Assembly (NCBI GenBank): GCA_943372645.1
Contig: CALRZN010000028.1
Location: 3,136 to 67,135 of the forward strand
Reading direction: 5' to 3'
DNA length: 64,000 nt
Origin: VBWE01 sp943372645
Lineage (GTDB): Bacteria > Bacteroidota > Bacteroidia > Palsa-965
A program made the position numbers and the translations under genes. The notes beneath the pieces were generated by a model. It was not told the origin of the DNA, did not search any database, and saw only the letters and a program-made list of their open reading frames with translations. The stretch's first letter is position 1, and the number at the start of each line of letters is the position of its first letter. Positions 51,086 through 58,467 of this stretch are shown here, one piece after another.

Positions 51086-51138
51086 GCAATTTTTGCAAAA
51101 ACTGCAAACGGGGGACTCTCTTTTGCAAAAATCGCAAA
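51086..51138. promoter_or_regulatory. GCAA array: putative operator of the HTH regulator
   Basis: GCAA occurs at 51086, 51095 and 51104 (9-bp spacing), then at 51125 and 51134 (again 9). The longer unit TTTTGCAAAAAnYGCAAA is repeated at 51091-51108 and 51121-51138, exactly 30 bp apart. The array lies 36-88 bp upstream of the HTH start at 51050 and about 100 bp before the promoter box of the divergent gene. Confidence 0.65.
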
Positions 51139-51239
51139 AAACCGGAACACTAACTAATCTATTTGCCCGGATTGGGATTTAATGCCCCGCTTCAGAAATG
51201 GGCCGCAGAATGCCGTTTCGTTACCCGTATTGCTGGCTG

Positions 51240-51247
51240 TAGTTTTG
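51240..51247 (+). promoter_or_regulatory. Putative -7 promoter box for the CsgG-like gene
   Basis: TAGTTTTG matches TAnnTTTG exactly, 29 bp upstream of the ATG at 51277. An imperfect -33 (TTTCG) lies about 19 bp further upstream. Confidence 0.5.
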
Positions 51248-51276
51248 CTCCATCAACCAACAAAAAATGAGCAATC

Positions 51277-52461
51277 ATGAAAACGACATCCAATAATACA
51301 ACCAATACCAACGAAAATATGAAAACCGAAAAAAACGAAGGCAAGGGCCTTGCACTCATCCTGGTGGTGCTTGCATTTTTCTTTATGTACAGTAATCTGA
51401 AAGCCCAGCAGCCGGCCGCAACCAAAGCAACTGCCGCTGTGCTGCACATTGATACCAAAAACGTAGGTCTTGAACCAACTGAAATGGGCAACCTGGTTCG
51501 CCTTGAACTGGAAAAGCTGGATACGTTTACCGTAATGGACCGTTACGATGTGGCGTATATGGTTGAAAAAAACAAACTGAACATCGACAACTGTTACGGC
51601 AAAATATGCCTCGTGGAAGCGGGCAAAGCACTGAAAGTGGACAAACTGGTTTCGGGCAGCGCAGAGCGTTACGGCGACATGTTCGTATTTACGCTGCGCC
51701 TGGTGGATGTGAAATCAGAAACCATTGAGCGTACCGAAGTTACCGAGTTCCTGAACCTGCCGAACGAAACGCAGAACATGGTGAATATGTCGCTGCGCCG
51801 CCTGTTTAAACTGCCCATCAACCCGGCGGTGGAAAGCCAGTTTATCAAACCCGCCAACTTTGTGGACAATACCCGTGCCCCGCAGGTAGATCGCCTTCGT
51901 CTTGACGGACCGCGCTGGGGAGCGACTTATTTTACCGGCAAAACAGCGACCATCCTGGGCGAACAGAAAGTAACCGGTGGTTTTAACGCTGCTCCTGTAA
52001 TGTTCCAGTTCGGTTACCAGTTTGAAAAACAATACCTCACTTCGGGCAACATGCAGGCGCTGTTTGAATTTGTGCCGATGATGACCGGCCTGGAGCAGGG
52101 GGTATTTATTCCGAGTGTTACGCTGATGAACGGACTGCGTTCGAACAAAAGCGGGTTTGAGTTTGCGTTCGGTCCCACCTTCAGCGTGGTAACCACCAGC
52201 GAAGGCTTTTACGAAGAAGGCGTGTGGCACCGCAAAAGCGAATGGAACGACAGTATGTTTACCGCCCCGGCCGTGTTTGAGCGTCGCCTCGACAGCCGCG
52301 GTAACGCAACGTTTCACCCGAGTTTCATATTCGCAATCGGTAAAACCATGCGTTTCGGTAACCTGAACATGCCGGTGAATGCCTACTTCGTTCCCGGCCG
52401 CGATGGTGCACGTTTCGGATTGTCGCTTGGTTACAATGTACGTAACCGTAAAAACAAATAA
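51277..52461 (+). CDS. CsgG/LpoB-like domain protein with outer-membrane barrel-like region
   Basis: A 394-residue secreted protein; an alternative start at 51319 gives a shorter n-region before the signal helix (LALILVVLAFFFMYSNLKAQ). Residues about 50-150 resemble the CsgG-type fold: AVLHIDTKNVGLEPTEMGNL, LDTFTVMDRYDVAYMVEKN, LKVDKLVSGSAERYGDMF. Beta-rich strands then continue to the end (FQFGYQFEKQYLTSG, FGLSLGYNVRNRKNK), suggesting barrel attachment. It is divergent from the HTH gene across the GCAA array. The first of a run of envelope proteins. Confidence 0.7.
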   Translation: MKTTSNNTTNTNENMKTEKNEGKGLALILVVLAFFFMYSNLKAQQPAATKATAAVLHIDTKNVGLEPTEMGNLVRLELEKLDTFTVMDRYDVAYMVEKNKLNIDNCYGKICLVEAGKALKVDKLVSGSAERYGDMFVFTLRLVDVKSETIERTEVTEFLNLPNETQNMVNMSLRRLFKLPINPAVESQFIKPANFVDNTRAPQVDRLRLDGPRWGATYFTGKTATILGEQKVTGGFNAAPVMFQFGYQFEKQYLTSGNMQALFEFVPMMTGLEQGVFIPSVTLMNGLRSNKSGFEFAFGPTFSVVTTSEGFYEEGVWHRKSEWNDSMFTAPAVFERRLDSRGNATFHPSFIFAIGKTMRFGNLNMPVNAYFVPGRDGARFGLSLGYNVRNRKNK

Positions 52462-52493
52462 TTCCGGAAACACATTTAAAAACCGATAACGCG

Positions 52494-52988
52494 ATGAAAA
52501 CGATCATAAATATGCTGGCTGCTGTGTTACTTGCCTTACCGGCTGGTGCACAGCAGCGCAGCGCCAACAGCGGCAAAACAAACCAGGCGATGAATGCAGT
52601 AACATTTTCTGTCGGTGATATTTATCGCGGTGCCGGGCTGAATTATGAGCGTTATTTTAATACCGGTGAAGAACGTTTGCTTGCCTCAGCGCGGTTCGGA
52701 TTTGGTTCGGGACTTCGCCGCAACAGGGATTACAATGCGAACACCGCAGATAACGGCATAATGCTTGGCAGCGGCCTGCTGTATGGCAAACGCAAATGGA
52801 AGCTCCAGGGAGAAGCGATGCTGCTGCTGATGAAACCCTATCCCGCAACGGATGTAGCCATCGGAACCGGAATCTGCCGGCTGAGTAAATCCAATTCGGC
52901 GCTTGTAAAACTGCAATGGATTTATTTCCCTTATGAAACACAGGCCTATCGCAACGGATTCGCATTTACCGTCGGAGTAGCATTTTAA
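52494..52988 (+). CDS. Small outer-membrane barrel-like protein
   Basis: A 164-residue protein with a signal peptide ending in PAGAQ, followed by beta strands (AVTFSVGDIYRGAGLNYERY, RLLASARFGFGSGLRRN, RKWKLQGEAMLLLM) and a C-terminal FAFTVGVAF with terminal aromatic, typical of 8-strand barrels. It is 32 bp after the CsgG-like gene and likely in the same transcript. Function unknown. Confidence 0.75.
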   Translation: MKTIINMLAAVLLALPAGAQQRSANSGKTNQAMNAVTFSVGDIYRGAGLNYERYFNTGEERLLASARFGFGSGLRRNRDYNANTADNGIMLGSGLLYGKRKWKLQGEAMLLLMKPYPATDVAIGTGICRLSKSNSALVKLQWIYFPYETQAYRNGFAFTVGVAF

Positions 52989-53004
52989 AAAAAACAAAAA
53001 GATC

Positions 53005-53223
53005 ATGCGTTACTGCTGGAACATACTTCACAAAAGCTGGCTGCACATTCTGCCGCACCGGATGATTATACGGGCACTGATGCTCTTCTGGGCCGTAGCA
53101 ACCAACGTGCAGTCACAGAACATGCAGCTGGAGTTGCTGTATGCACGCCAGCGGTACAACCTGAATTTTCTCCGGTCGGTTGAATTGAACCTTGAACCTG
53201 CAAAGACCGAAGAACTATTATAG
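53005..53223 (+). CDS. Small 72-residue ORF truncated at a MITE-like element
   Basis: The frame starts at 53005 (MRYCWNILHKSWLHILPHRM) or, more plausibly for a secreted protein, at 53062 (MIIRALMLFWAVATNVQSQ, a signal peptide). It ends at the TAG at 53221-53223, whose last base is the first base of the repeat element at 53223. It may thus be a gene cut short by the insertion or a remnant. It follows the barrel gene by 16 bp. Confidence 0.4.
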   Translation: MRYCWNILHKSWLHILPHRMIIRALMLFWAVATNVQSQNMQLELLYARQRYNLNFLRSVELNLEPAKTEELL

Positions 53224-53342
53224 GGCACCTCAAAAAAACGCAATCTCTTCGTTGAGCTTATTTCGAAAATGCTCATTTACCCGAGTAAACTCCGCTTTTC
53301 GAAATTTCGCTCGCCTCAATCTTGCGGTTTTTAGAGATGCCC
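53223..53342. mobile_element. MITE-like element of 120 bp
   Basis: Terminal inverted repeats of 20 bp with 17 matches: GGGCACCTCAAAAAAACGCA at the left and, on the opposite strand from the right end, GGGCATCTCTAAAAACCGCA. Internal ATTTCGAAAA/TTTTCGAAAT and TTTAC/GTAAA segments also pair, so the whole element can fold as a long hairpin around a CCGA centre. No coding sequence and no clear target-site duplication. The parental transposase is not in the window. Confidence 0.7.
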
Positions 53343-53461
53343 ACTTATTGGAACTCAAAAATAAACACCGGGCAAAATGGGTTTGTTGAAAATGCACCCG
53401 GAGAGCCATAGCTGTTCTCCCATGCTCCCGCACTATGCGTATGAAGCATGACCCGTGCAAA

Positions 53462-53505
53462 CGGTCCCGGCGATTCCGCAGGGAAAAACCGGGGCCGCTT
53501 TTTTT
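53462..53505 (+). terminator. Rho-independent terminator
   Basis: CGGTCCCGG (53462-53470) pairs with CCGGGGCCG (53489-53497) with one T-G pair, followed by CTTTTTTT. It precedes the secreted-protein gene at 53556 and so ends the transcript that began with the CsgG-like gene. Two weaker hairpins lie upstream in the non-coding stretch 53343-53460, where no gene was seen. Confidence 0.75.
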
Positions 53506-53555
53506 AACAAGTAAAAAGAAACATTCAAAAAAATAAACACTAAAAACGAAAAGTC

Positions 53556-53840
53556 ATGAAAACGATCACCATAAAATTACGTACCGTATTGTTCGCAGCA
53601 TTAACATTGCTCGCCCTTGTATGCTTTGCTCCTGCAGGTAATGCGAAGCAAATGACAAATCCGGGTTATCCGGCAGCAAACGGGTTAACGCAGACTGCAA
53701 TGCAGGAACAGGTCAAAACAAATTCGGCATCAAAACCGGGAAAAGAAAAAACAAAAAAAACGAAAGCGGAAAAACGCGCGATGCGTATGACCCAGGGCAG
53801 TAGCTGTATGGATTTCCTGTTTATCGGATGGGGCCACTAA
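53556..53840 (+). CDS. Small secreted lysine-rich protein
   Basis: A 94-residue protein with a signal peptide ending in APAGNA, then a Lys/Thr-rich linker (KPGKEKTKKTKAEKRAMRM) and a short C-terminus GSSCMDFLFIGWGH with one Cys and aromatic residues. Its first residues (MKTITIKLRT) resemble those of the downstream lipoprotein (MKIITVKSRT), suggesting duplication. It follows a terminator, so it probably has its own promoter. Function unknown. Confidence 0.7.
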   Translation: MKTITIKLRTVLFAALTLLALVCFAPAGNAKQMTNPGYPAANGLTQTAMQEQVKTNSASKPGKEKTKKTKAEKRAMRMTQGSSCMDFLFIGWGH

Positions 53841-53886
53841 CGCAGGGAACGATAACACCGTAAAAAAAGCTGTTACAAATAAAGCC

Positions 53887-54525
53887 ATGAAAATTATAAC
53901 GGTTAAATCACGCACGCTTCTCCTGCTCGTTGTTGCGTTGCTGCTGCTGGTACTCCTGCTGTCTTCGTGTACGATGCAGAAACGGCTTTACCGTCCGGGG
54001 GTTTATGTGGAGCGGCATTCGGATAAGGCGGCGCATGCGGAAACAGAAACAGAAACAGCAGCGAGAGCGGAAAGAGAAACAGAAACAGAAAAAATGGTGC
54101 TGATCACACCCGGCAACAACACTGTTGCAGCAAACAAACTGCCGGTTAAAACGGCTGCGGAATTTGCTCCAGCTACAGCAACGCACAAACCAGCGGAAAC
54201 CGCTGCGGTAAAAAATACACCGGTACTCAAACGCATTGTGGCTGCGCCGAAACAACTGCGTAAACGGATTGTAAAAAAGCAAACGTGGTCGAGCGCAAAA
54301 ATTACCGAAGACCAGGGCTACACGCTTGCTATTATCGGAGGTATTATTTTGCTGGTGATACTTGTAATAATCGGCTATTCAATCGGCGATCCGCTTTTTG
54401 TACTGAAGGCAATTGTTATAGGCTGGTACATCCTCCAGGCCCTTGCTGCACTGGCCGTGCTCGGTCTTATTATATACGGAATCTGGTGGCTTTTTGATTT
54501 TATGGATGGGGGCTGCGGCTTTTAA
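53887..54525 (+). CDS. YRPG-motif lipoprotein 1 with C-terminal membrane helices
   Basis: A 212-residue protein with lipobox SSC (Cys28) and, directly after it, TMQKRLYRPGVYVERH. A 90-residue Glu/Thr/Ala-rich linker follows, then a basic patch (LRKRIVKKQ) and two or three TM helices (YTLAIIGGIILLVILVIIGY, LQALAALAVLGLIIYGI). Paralogues lie at 54832 and 55663. A lipid anchor at one end and TM helices at the other suggest a link across the periplasm or dual anchoring. The DNA has a run of GAAACA-type repeats in the linker. Confidence 0.8.
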   Translation: MKIITVKSRTLLLLVVALLLLVLLLSSCTMQKRLYRPGVYVERHSDKAAHAETETETAARAERETETEKMVLITPGNNTVAANKLPVKTAAEFAPATATHKPAETAAVKNTPVLKRIVAAPKQLRKRIVKKQTWSSAKITEDQGYTLAIIGGIILLVILVIIGYSIGDPLFVLKAIVIGWYILQALAALAVLGLIIYGIWWLFDFMDGGCGF

Positions 54526-54526
54526 T

Positions 54527-54667
54527 ATGAACAGCCTCACGCGTAAACAATGGGGATACCTGGTCATCCTGCTGCTGGTGGTTTTTCATCCTTCGCTGCT
54601 GCAACTGCCTGTGCTGGCCCTGCTGTTTTTTATGGTGCAGCCGGGAAACAGGAACGAAATCGGTTAA
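54527..54667 (+). CDS. Small 46-residue membrane peptide
   Basis: ATG at 54527, one base after the lipoprotein stop. The 46 residues begin MNSLTRKQWGYLVILLLVVF and contain a strong TM segment and a polar C-terminus (GNRNEIG). The tight spacing suggests a genuine small gene translated with the upstream lipoprotein. No recognised homologue. Confidence 0.55.
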   Translation: MNSLTRKQWGYLVILLLVVFHPSLLQLPVLALLFFMVQPGNRNEIG

Positions 54668-54831
54668 GTCAATAGGGAACCCTTTTTCTTCCAATTTACA
54701 GAATAGGGAGCAGGCCACGGCTAATAATTGTCACGTTGCCGGTATTTTCTATCTTGCATAACCAAATGCTTTGCTGCAGGCAAGACCCAACTTTTGCCCG
54801 CGAAACGGAAAGCAGGAAAATACCGCTCCTT

Positions 54832-55527
54832 ATGAAACGAATGTTGCGTTTAAGTTTATTCGCATGCACAGGTTTGCTGCTGCTGCTCAATTCATCGTGC
54901 ACCTTTCAGAAACGCCTTTACCGTCCGGGTTTCTTTGTGCAATCCAATGCAGGTAAACCGGGTCGGGAAACACCCCCGGGAAATGTGCCGCAGCAAACGG
55001 CCGATGCAACGGCCGAAGCAAAAACCACATCGGTTAACTTGCCGGCTGATGCTGAAACGTTAACCGTAGTCACTGAAACAGCTGCACGTTCTGCTACAAA
55101 TGCAAAAACAACAGCTGCGGTGCAAACCACAAAACAGGATAAAAAAGCAGTGCGTAAAGCAGACCGGCAATCGCGCAAGGCCATCAAACAGTTGGTGAAA
55201 AAGAAATCCGCCGTCGCAGCAGATAAACCGGTTCATCAGTACATTATCGGTTCCTGTGTTTGCCTTGCACTCGGAATCATCGGCGGATTACTCCTGCTCA
55301 GTTCAATTGGGGCAGCCACAACACTGAGCAGTGCCGCCGGTATGCTGCTCCTCGGATTTGCATTAATTGTGTTGGGCGTGCTGGGCGCTTTCGGATTAAG
55401 TGCTGTCGGGCTGGTTAAACTCAAAATGGGCGATGATGCCAGTTTCGGCGGTTACCTGCTTGGCTTTATCATGCTCGGACTTTCCCTATTGCTGGGAACC
55501 GGAATTGTGTTTCTGTTTGCGGACTGA
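54832..55527 (+). CDS. YRPG-motif lipoprotein 2 with C-terminal membrane helices
   Basis: A 231-residue protein from the ATG at 54832 (MKRMLRLSLFACTGLLLLLN). Lipobox SSC (Cys23), then TFQKRLYRPGFFVQSN, aligned without gaps to the paralogues. A Thr/Ala/Lys-rich linker is followed by a highly basic segment (KKAVRKADRQSRKAIKQLVK). The C-terminal part has four TM helices with a Gly-rich pattern (LALGIIGGLLLLSSIGAATT, GMLLLGFALIVLGVLGAFGL, GGYLLGFIMLGLSLLLGTGI). Function unknown. Confidence 0.8.
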   Translation: MKRMLRLSLFACTGLLLLLNSSCTFQKRLYRPGFFVQSNAGKPGRETPPGNVPQQTADATAEAKTTSVNLPADAETLTVVTETAARSATNAKTTAAVQTTKQDKKAVRKADRQSRKAIKQLVKKKSAVAADKPVHQYIIGSCVCLALGIIGGLLLLSSIGAATTLSSAAGMLLLGFALIVLGVLGAFGLSAVGLVKLKMGDDASFGGYLLGFIMLGLSLLLGTGIVFLFAD

Positions 55528-55662
55528 TACAGCGCATTAAACACGGCCTGTCGGTTGTGAATCTGCCTGGCATTAGCAAAAATTAACACAGCTGCTGGTT
55601 GTTTTTTCTAACGTTTTTAACCCTTCCTCGTCATAGGTTTAGATAATTTAAAAACTAAATCA

Positions 55663-56400
55663 ATGCAACGAATAAAAAAAATCACCTCTTCGGCGGTTGC
55701 TTTGCTGCTGCTTGCAGGACTCATCACTTCCTGCTCCATGGAAAAACGCATCTACCGCCCCGGCTTTTTTGTGCAGCACCCTTCCGGGAAAAGTAAAACA
55801 ACCCCGCCGGAAAAGGCAACGGCTTTGAAGGAAGAACCCCTTTCAGAAACCGCATCCGTTAGTCCGCAAACGGGATCAGCCTCCGCATCCCCTGTTAATA
55901 GCGAATTTCAGACGAATACGGAACAGGCACAGCCGGCTGTAGTTGTTGATAAAACGGTTGCTGAAAAAGGTACAAAAACAGTTGCAGCTGACAACGCAGA
56001 TAAAACCAATGCGGAAAATAAAACAAGTAAGCGACAGCCCGAAAAAGAAAAAGAACCGAAACTACCGTTGCATCCGAAACTGAAAGCTGCGGGTATCTTT
56101 ATTCTTGCCGGGGCCGGTTTTATCCTGGCATTAACACTCCTGGTTTTGCTGAATAATGCGTTCCTGTTCTTCAGTTTTCCGATTCTGCTGAGCATAATCC
56201 TGAATATGTTTTTCCGGCTTGCTTTTGCTGCTGTTTTAATCGGCGGAACGCTTGCTGTGCTTGGACTGCTTGAACTAAAAAAACAGAAAGAACCGATTTA
56301 CGGCAGTAAAAAACGCGGCATCCTGTTACTGGCGCTTGCAGGTATTTATCCGTTGTACAATTTCATCCGCCTCGTGATCCACCTGATTCGTTTTGTTTAA
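55663..56400 (+). CDS. YRPG-motif lipoprotein 3 with C-terminal membrane helices
   Basis: A 245-residue protein; lipobox TSC (Cys24) followed by SMEKRIYRPGFFVQHP. The linker (about residues 40-140) is rich in Glu, Thr, Ala and Lys. The C-terminal part has about four TM segments (GIFILAGAGFILALTLLVLL, LLSIILNMFFRLAFAAVLIG) and ends in a hydrophobic, basic tail. A promoter-like TAGGTTTA lies upstream at about 55635. Separate promoter from paralogue 2. Confidence 0.8.
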   Translation: MQRIKKITSSAVALLLLAGLITSCSMEKRIYRPGFFVQHPSGKSKTTPPEKATALKEEPLSETASVSPQTGSASASPVNSEFQTNTEQAQPAVVVDKTVAEKGTKTVAADNADKTNAENKTSKRQPEKEKEPKLPLHPKLKAAGIFILAGAGFILALTLLVLLNNAFLFFSFPILLSIILNMFFRLAFAAVLIGGTLAVLGLLELKKQKEPIYGSKKRGILLLALAGIYPLYNFIRLVIHLIRFV

Positions 56401-56408
56401 TACGGTTT

Positions 56409-57683
56409 TCAGACGTGTTTGTCGAGGTTCAGCTTCCGCAGTTTCGGAGCAAAAATGTAGGTGATAACCAGCACGAGTATGGTCATGCAGCCGCCAAACA
56501 CTACGGAGTGTTGCAGCCCCATCACGCGCGCCGCCACACCCGATTCGAATTCACCGATTTCGTTGGATGAACCGATGAAAATACCGTTCACGGCACTCAC
56601 GCGTCCCCGCATATCATCAGGCGTAAACAGGTGCAGGATGGTGGTGCGCACCACCACGCTTACCTGGTCGAATGCGCCGCTGCAGGCAAGGAAAAAAAGC
56701 GAGAGGTAAAAATTTTCGGACAGTGCAAAACCAATGATACATGCACCAAAACCGCAGACAGCAATAAACATGTTGCGGCCGGCTTTGCGCGTGGGCGGTT
56801 TCCAGGCAAGCAGCAGTCCCATAATTATTGCTCCCACCGCCGGGGCTGCGCGCATGTAACCGATGCCGGTTTCTTCCCACGGACCGAGTTGCAGCACTTC
56901 GCGTGAAAAAGCGGGTATCATGGCCACGGCACCGCCAAACAGCACTGCAAACAGATCGAGCGAAAATGCAGACAACATCACCTGGTTGCTGAATACAAAA
57001 CGGAAACCGGCGGTGAGGCTGTTTACCAGGTTTTCTTTTTTCACCTGCGGCGGCACCGGTTTGTTGCTTACAAAAAGCAGCGTGATGAGGCTCGCGGCAA
57101 TTAATGCGGTGCTGAATGCATACGAAAAACTAATGCTGTGTGTAAAACCAAACAGTATTCCGCCGCCTGCCGCACCGGTAACAAAAGCGGTCTGCCACGC
57201 CGCACTCTGCCAGATGCCCGCATTGGCCAGCAACGATCGCGGCACCAGCTGTGCGAGGTAGGCGGGGAACGAAGGCCCGAGAAAGCCGCGCGCTATGCCT
57301 GTGCAGAAAATAATGCCGTACAGTGGCCACGTATTATCCGCCGTGAGGTAGCCTGGTTTCATGGTTATCAGTAACAAACCCACTGATGCCAGTACCAGGA
57401 AAATAAGGCTGAGTACCATGATGAGTTTGCGCGGAAATTTGTCAACGATGTGCCCGGCAAACAAAGCCAGCCCGATGAACGGAACAGCTTCTGCCAGACC
57501 GATCATGCCCATTTTCAGGTAACTGCCGGTGAGCTGGTAAATCTGGATGGCAACAATTACGCTTTGCGATTGAACACCCAGCGTAAGAATAAAACGGGTA
57601 AGCAGGAACAGGGTAAAGTCGCGGTTGCGTAGTGCAGCAAAAGGATCGTTTTTTATTACGGGTGTTTCTTCCTGTCCGGCCAT
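56409..57683 (-). CDS. MFS transporter (EntS-like)
   Basis: A 424-residue major facilitator with twelve TM segments, from the ATG at 57683 (MAGQEETPVIKNDPFAALRN); the longer frame is rejected because it runs into the next gene. The EntS/MFS_3-type motifs are FAALRNRDFTLFLLTRFIL, GHIVDKFPRKLIMVLSLIFL and, in the second half, TPDDMRGRVSAVNGIFIGSS. Such proteins export siderophores or drugs; the substrate is unknown. It follows the upstream barrel gene by 7 bp. Confidence 0.92.
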   Translation of the reverse strand: MAGQEETPVIKNDPFAALRNRDFTLFLLTRFILTLGVQSQSVIVAIQIYQLTGSYLKMGMIGLAEAVPFIGLALFAGHIVDKFPRKLIMVLSLIFLVLASVGLLLITMKPGYLTADNTWPLYGIIFCTGIARGFLGPSFPAYLAQLVPRSLLANAGIWQSAAWQTAFVTGAAGGGILFGFTHSISFSYAFSTALIAASLITLLFVSNKPVPPQVKKENLVNSLTAGFRFVFSNQVMLSAFSLDLFAVLFGGAVAMIPAFSREVLQLGPWEETGIGYMRAAPAVGAIIMGLLLAWKPPTRKAGRNMFIAVCGFGACIIGFALSENFYLSLFFLACSGAFDQVSVVVRTTILHLFTPDDMRGRVSAVNGIFIGSSNEIGEFESGVAARVMGLQHSVVFGGCMTILVLVITYIFAPKLRKLNLDKHV

Positions 57684-57690
57684 AAAGGCG

Positions 57691-58320
57691 CTATTTCGTT
57701 TTCGGGCGCAGGCGCAAACTGAGTGAAACACCCAGGTCAGGCCCTCTGCCGTTGATATTAAAACTGTTTTCTTTGCGGTCTGCCAGGTTTTTGTAATTGT
57801 AAAACGTAAGGCCGTAATACAGGCCGATGGCAAACGGCAGTTGTTTTACATAGTAGCGGCCATTTATCCGCAGGCTGCCCACGGTGCCGCGCCCGTTGTA
57901 GGTGTTGTAAGCATCGCCGGGCAGGTTGTTGCGGAAATGAAATTTACTGTTGCCGAGAAAAAGCTGCCCTGAAAAATCGAATTTCGGGCCGGGTGCAAAA
58001 TGCCCGTTGATGAGCAATCCGATGTCGTTACTTTTGATATTCGGTCGGGCTCCGCTGGTATCTGTTTCCGCAAAATAATTTACCGCACCTGCCGAAAAGC
58101 CTATGCCCAGCCAGTTTGTAACAGCAAACTCATATTGCAGGTGGGTGTGGCGGCTGGCCGCATCAGCGTTTATAGTGTTGAGTGTGTCCTGCTGCTGAGT
58201 GAAAAAATTCACAACGTGAAATCCGTTGTTCCATTGAATCACGTGGTCTTTTTTCGCAAATGTTTGCGCTGCAACTCCTGTTGTTGCTACCAGTGCCAGT
58301 AAAAAACAGATGATCCGCAT
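57691..58320 (-). CDS. Outer-membrane beta-barrel protein
   Basis: About 209 residues from the ATG at 58320 (MRIICFLLALVATTGVAAQ, signal peptide); starts at 58326 and 58344 are possible. The remainder has regular amphipathic strands (THLQYEFAVTNWLGIGFSAG, DIGLLINGHFAPGPKFDFSG, GTVGSLRINGRYYVKQ) and an arginine-rich C-terminus. Barrel of about ten strands. It is in an operon with the MFS transporter, separated by 7 bp. Confidence 0.78.
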   Translation of the reverse strand: MRIICFLLALVATTGVAAQTFAKKDHVIQWNNGFHVVNFFTQQQDTLNTINADAASRHTHLQYEFAVTNWLGIGFSAGAVNYFAETDTSGARPNIKSNDIGLLINGHFAPGPKFDFSGQLFLGNSKFHFRNNLPGDAYNTYNGRGTVGSLRINGRYYVKQLPFAIGLYYGLTFYNYKNLADRKENSFNINGRGPDLGVSLSLRLRPKTK

Positions 58321-58467
58321 AGGCATTTCCGGGATTGAAAGCATGAAGGTACAAAAGGTTTTTTAAAACGGACGAAATGCAGCTGGCCAGGAACAGGCGC
58401 AGGTGGATTGCTCATTTTGAAAAAATTAACACCGGGCCGAAATGCAAATCCGCTAATTTCGTGACAG

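Noticed and set aside
53230..53460. A 76-codon minus-strand frame over the MITE-like element
   Set aside because: It covers the non-coding inverted-repeat element and the hairpins; no family signal.
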